Origin: DASYXW01 sp035934405
GTDB lineage: Bacteria > Acidobacteriota > Terriglobia > UBA7540
Direction: 5' to 3'
DNA: 50,178 nt
NCBI GenBank assembly: GCA_035934405.1
Contig: DASYXW010000060.1
Coordinates: 1 to 50,178 of the forward strand
Shown here: positions 50,049-50,178 of the stretch, one piece after another
Layout of the letters: each line of letters opens with the position of its first letter
Numbering within the stretch: the stretch's first letter is position 1
Program-made: the position numbers and the translations under genes
The notes under the pieces: model-generated
What the model was told of the DNA's origin: nothing
What the model saw: only the letters and a program-made list of their open reading frames with translations
Database searches by the model: none

Positions 50049-50178
50049 CTACGGGCAGGTGAAGCCCGCCGGCGGTGTGTACGGACTCGGAAACGTCCCG
50101 AACCCCGCGATGTCGTTGTTGAAGTTGTTCAACGCACATCCCGCCGCGTTGGCGTTCGCCCCGGCGGCTGCTGCTGCC
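50049..50178 (-). CDS. C-terminal end of an unidentified protein (cut by window edge)
   Basis: An open minus-strand frame enters from the right edge and stops at TAG (50049-50051). The 42 residues are Ala/Asn-rich at first, then 'NNFNNDIAGFGTFPSP' and a Pro/Gly/Cys ending. The composition looks like an extracellular or surface protein tail, but nothing more can be said. Confidence 0.35.
   Translation of the reverse strand, partial: AAAAAGANANAAGCALNNFNNDIAGFGTFPSPYTPPAGFTCP

Overview
The window (about 50 kb, GC-rich, roughly 60%) looks like a chromosome segment of a soil-type Acidobacteriota (Terriglobia/Solibacter-like). The basis is indirect: two GloVer-repeat propeller proteins, an MgtC/DUF4010 protein, a bacterial microcompartment (BMC) gene pair, a large PAS/GAF/sigma-54 regulator, and many dispersed 'word-like' tandem repeats. 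No rRNA or ribosomal protein gene is present, so the assignment is inference.

Region 1 (1-12.6 kb, minus strand) is the head-packaging part of a Mu-like prophage, read right to left: membrane protein, two winged-helix proteins, a Gp27-like candidate small terminase, large terminase, small membrane and basic proteins, holin, a third winged-helix protein, DUF935 portal, Mu-I-type protease/scaffold, DUF2190 decoration protein, major capsid protein and a small head protein. Tail genes would lie left of the window, and no transposase or repressor is visible on the right. A secreted trypsin-like protease (9211-10029, plus strand) sits between two copies of the sequence around the terminase start. 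The intergenic spaces, and several genes internally and in frame, carry families of 6-8 nt 'word' repeats with inverted arms.

Region 2 (12.9-26.2 kb) has two orphan Rhs C-terminal modules about 10.7 kb apart. Their cores are near-identical, their C-termini differ, and each has a small membrane protein overlapping its stop by ATGA. Between them lie MgtC/DUF4010-PPK2, a universal stress protein preceded by a perfect TGTGA-N6-TCACA site, a sigma-54 regulator, a receiver-like protein, a STAS protein and an FNR-like regulator. A second Crp-type gene is cut off at the left edge of the second Rhs module.

Region 3 (26.2-30.9 kb) has a decayed REP-associated tyrosine transposase between inverted REP copies, an AT-rich tandem duplication, a YidH/DUF202 protein, a DUF3185 protein, and a BMC aldehyde dehydrogenase with its shell protein.

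Region 4 (30.9-44.0 kb) is a 13-kb genomic island in tRNA-Lys(CTT), bounded by identical 43-nt repeats. It carries a tyrosine integrase, an excisionase-like protein, HNH proteins, an HTH/coiled-coil protein with iteron-like repeats, a type I restriction-modification operon with a Ser/Thr-kinase-like gene inserted (hsdR, frameshifted - kinase - hsdM - hsdS), and a membrane-anchored beta-rich protein resembling small defence effectors. This is the best candidate for an undescribed system.

Region 5 (44.0-50.2 kb) is ordinary chromosome: two GloVer-repeat proteins, a small membrane protein, a dihydroorotate-dehydrogenase-like protein, tRNA-Leu(CAA), tryptophan 2,3-dioxygenase, and the end of a gene running off the right edge.
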